From Photobacterium rosenbergii (GTDB lineage Bacteria; Pseudomonadota; Gammaproteobacteria; Enterobacterales; Vibrionaceae): a DNA stretch of 64,000 nt. Position numbers and translations under genes: made by a program. Positions 63,279-64,000 of this stretch are shown here, piece by piece. The stretch's first letter is position 1. Every line of letters begins with the position of its first letter. The stretch covers positions 372,001 to 436,000 of the forward strand of contig NZ_PYMB01000001.1 of assembly GCF_003026455.1 (NCBI RefSeq), given 5' to 3'. Under the pieces are notes generated by a model. The model had not been told where the DNA came from. It made no database searches and saw nothing but the letters and a program-made list of their open reading frames with translations.

Positions 63279-63455
63279 TCAATCTCCGCTATCACCATCT
63301 CCGTCATGGGCGCCGTCATAGGGATTGTCTTCCCCTGGGCTTCCTTTGGCATAACGGTCTAGTCTGTCATCTTCTTCGTCAGGGGAGTGCTGGTCAACGA
63401 TATTGTCCTGCTCTGGTTGGGCAGGGTTAAAGATGTTCTTGAGCCACTCAAACAT
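63279..63455 (-). CDS. Small acidic protein of 58 residues, function unknown
   Basis: The frame starts MFEWLKNIFNPAQPEQDNIV and ends GAHDGDGDSGD. It is strongly acidic in the second half. AAGG lies 7 bases before the ATG. The gap between the DUF3859 gene and the GyrI-like gene is otherwise empty on both strands, which supports this small gene. No family recognised. Confidence 0.6.
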   Translation of the reverse strand: MFEWLKNIFNPAQPEQDNIVDQHSPDEEDDRLDRYAKGSPGEDNPYDGAHDGDGDSGD

Positions 63456-63530
63456 AGGCTAACCTTATAAACGGTATACGTTGTTTTTGAATAGACACTA
63501 CTAATACTAGTTCGTCGTGTAGGTAATGAC

Positions 63531-63980
63531 ATGAAAAGCGAAAAGATTGCTCAAACTTACCTGGCATTCATTAGGGTTACAGGCCCGTATGGCGAGAACT
63601 ATGAACCTGCCGTCGACCAGGTTTATCGCTGGGCCGGTGAAAACGGTTTGCAGGGCGGGCAGTGCTTATTTATTTATCATGACGACCCTGACAAGACAGA
63701 AACGGCAAAATGTCGGACAGATATCTGTTTAACCGTGCCTGCAGGAACTTTGCCGTCAGGAGAGGTGGGAATACAAATTTTGCCAGAAGGCAAATACTGC
63801 ACCCAAAGGGAAATAGTGAGGCATAAAACGGATTATGCTGAACATTGGAAAGCATTAAAAACAAGGGTAAAACAGGCTGGGCTTGAACTAGAACAACGGC
63901 CATGTTTCGAGTTGTATCATAGTTATGATATTGAAACACATGTTGCAGATGTCGGTTTTTATCTGGCGATTAAAGGTTAA
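63531..63980 (+). CDS. GyrI-like / SbmC-type small-molecule-binding domain protein
   Basis: Protein of 149 residues. YLAFIRVTGPYGENYEPAVD, FIYHDDPDKTETAKCRTDIC and CFELYHSYDIETHVADVGFY follow the GyrI-like effector-binding fold also found as SbmC (DNA gyrase inhibitor) and in AraC regulators. Here it stands alone without a DNA-binding part. It may bind a small toxic molecule or act on gyrase; this is inference from the family. Confidence 0.75.
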   Translation: MKSEKIAQTYLAFIRVTGPYGENYEPAVDQVYRWAGENGLQGGQCLFIYHDDPDKTETAKCRTDICLTVPAGTLPSGEVGIQILPEGKYCTQREIVRHKTDYAEHWKALKTRVKQAGLELEQRPCFELYHSYDIETHVADVGFYLAIKG

Positions 63981-64000
63981 TGGTTGCTTAACCATTTTTG

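Overview
The window is a chromosomal stretch from a gammaproteobacterium, most likely a member of the Vibrionaceae (Photobacterium/Vibrio-like). Three things point there: the close match of AroG, YghU, YjeH and CobQ to enteric and vibrio proteins, the vibrio-style Tad pilus locus, and the moderate, locally AT-rich composition. I see no rRNA, tRNA or CRISPR array. All names come from reading the sequence; no database search was run.

Layout. 0-1 kb: the tail of a TetR-like regulator, a small membrane protein and a decayed IS110-type transposase start. 1.4-20.3 kb: a long accessory block dominated by thiol/redox and detoxification genes. It holds two AhpD-like CxxC proteins, three thioredoxin-fold proteins (one deiodinase-like), two short-chain dehydrogenases, an isochorismatase-type hydrolase, a HAD dehalogenase, two alpha/beta hydrolases (one fused to an ADP-ribosylglycohydrolase-like domain), two outer-membrane barrels, AraC, LysR and TetR regulators, a DoxX-like membrane protein, a DsbA/FrnE oxidoreductase and two glutathione transferases ending in yghU. 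The same near-palindromic operator (TTGAACGATnGTTCAA-like) lies at the first gene of the block, in front of the TetR gene and in front of the FrnE-GST genes, so one single-cysteine TetR protein may tie both ends together. 20.7-24.7 kb: a YjeH-type exporter, then an insertion-sequence graveyard (IS6 and IS982 remnants) and a small AlpA/excisionase-like element without an integrase. 24.7-31.6 kb: cobyric acid synthase, a GNAT acetyltransferase, a polar amino acid ABC transporter operon, and aroG with a good TyrR box.

31.7-46 kb: an O-antigen-ligase-like membrane protein, then a compact minus-strand Tad/Flp pilus operon: flp, tadV, an AAA+ ATPase, rcpC, rcpA, a small exported protein, tadG, two tadE-like pseudopilins, tadZ, tadA, tadB, tadC, tadD. 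The prepilin, its peptidase, the secretin channel, the platform and the motor are all present, so the locus looks complete and functional. 46-64 kb: mostly housekeeping or poorly known genes: lipoproteins, a crotonase, a rhomboid protease, a DJ-1/PfpI protein, a periplasmic 5'-nucleotidase, an EEP-family phosphodiesterase, O-acetylhomoserine sulfhydrylase (metY), two tandem OppA-like binding proteins, an orphan RodA-like protein, a SlyB-like lipoprotein, a carboxylesterase, a DEDDh exonuclease and a GyrI-like protein.

Best candidate for something undescribed: the 1.4-20.3 kb redox block with its shared operator, and inside it the deiodinase-like protein and the glycohydrolase-hydrolase fusion. 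Two genes under 60 codons (23473-23646 and 63279-63455) are also reported.
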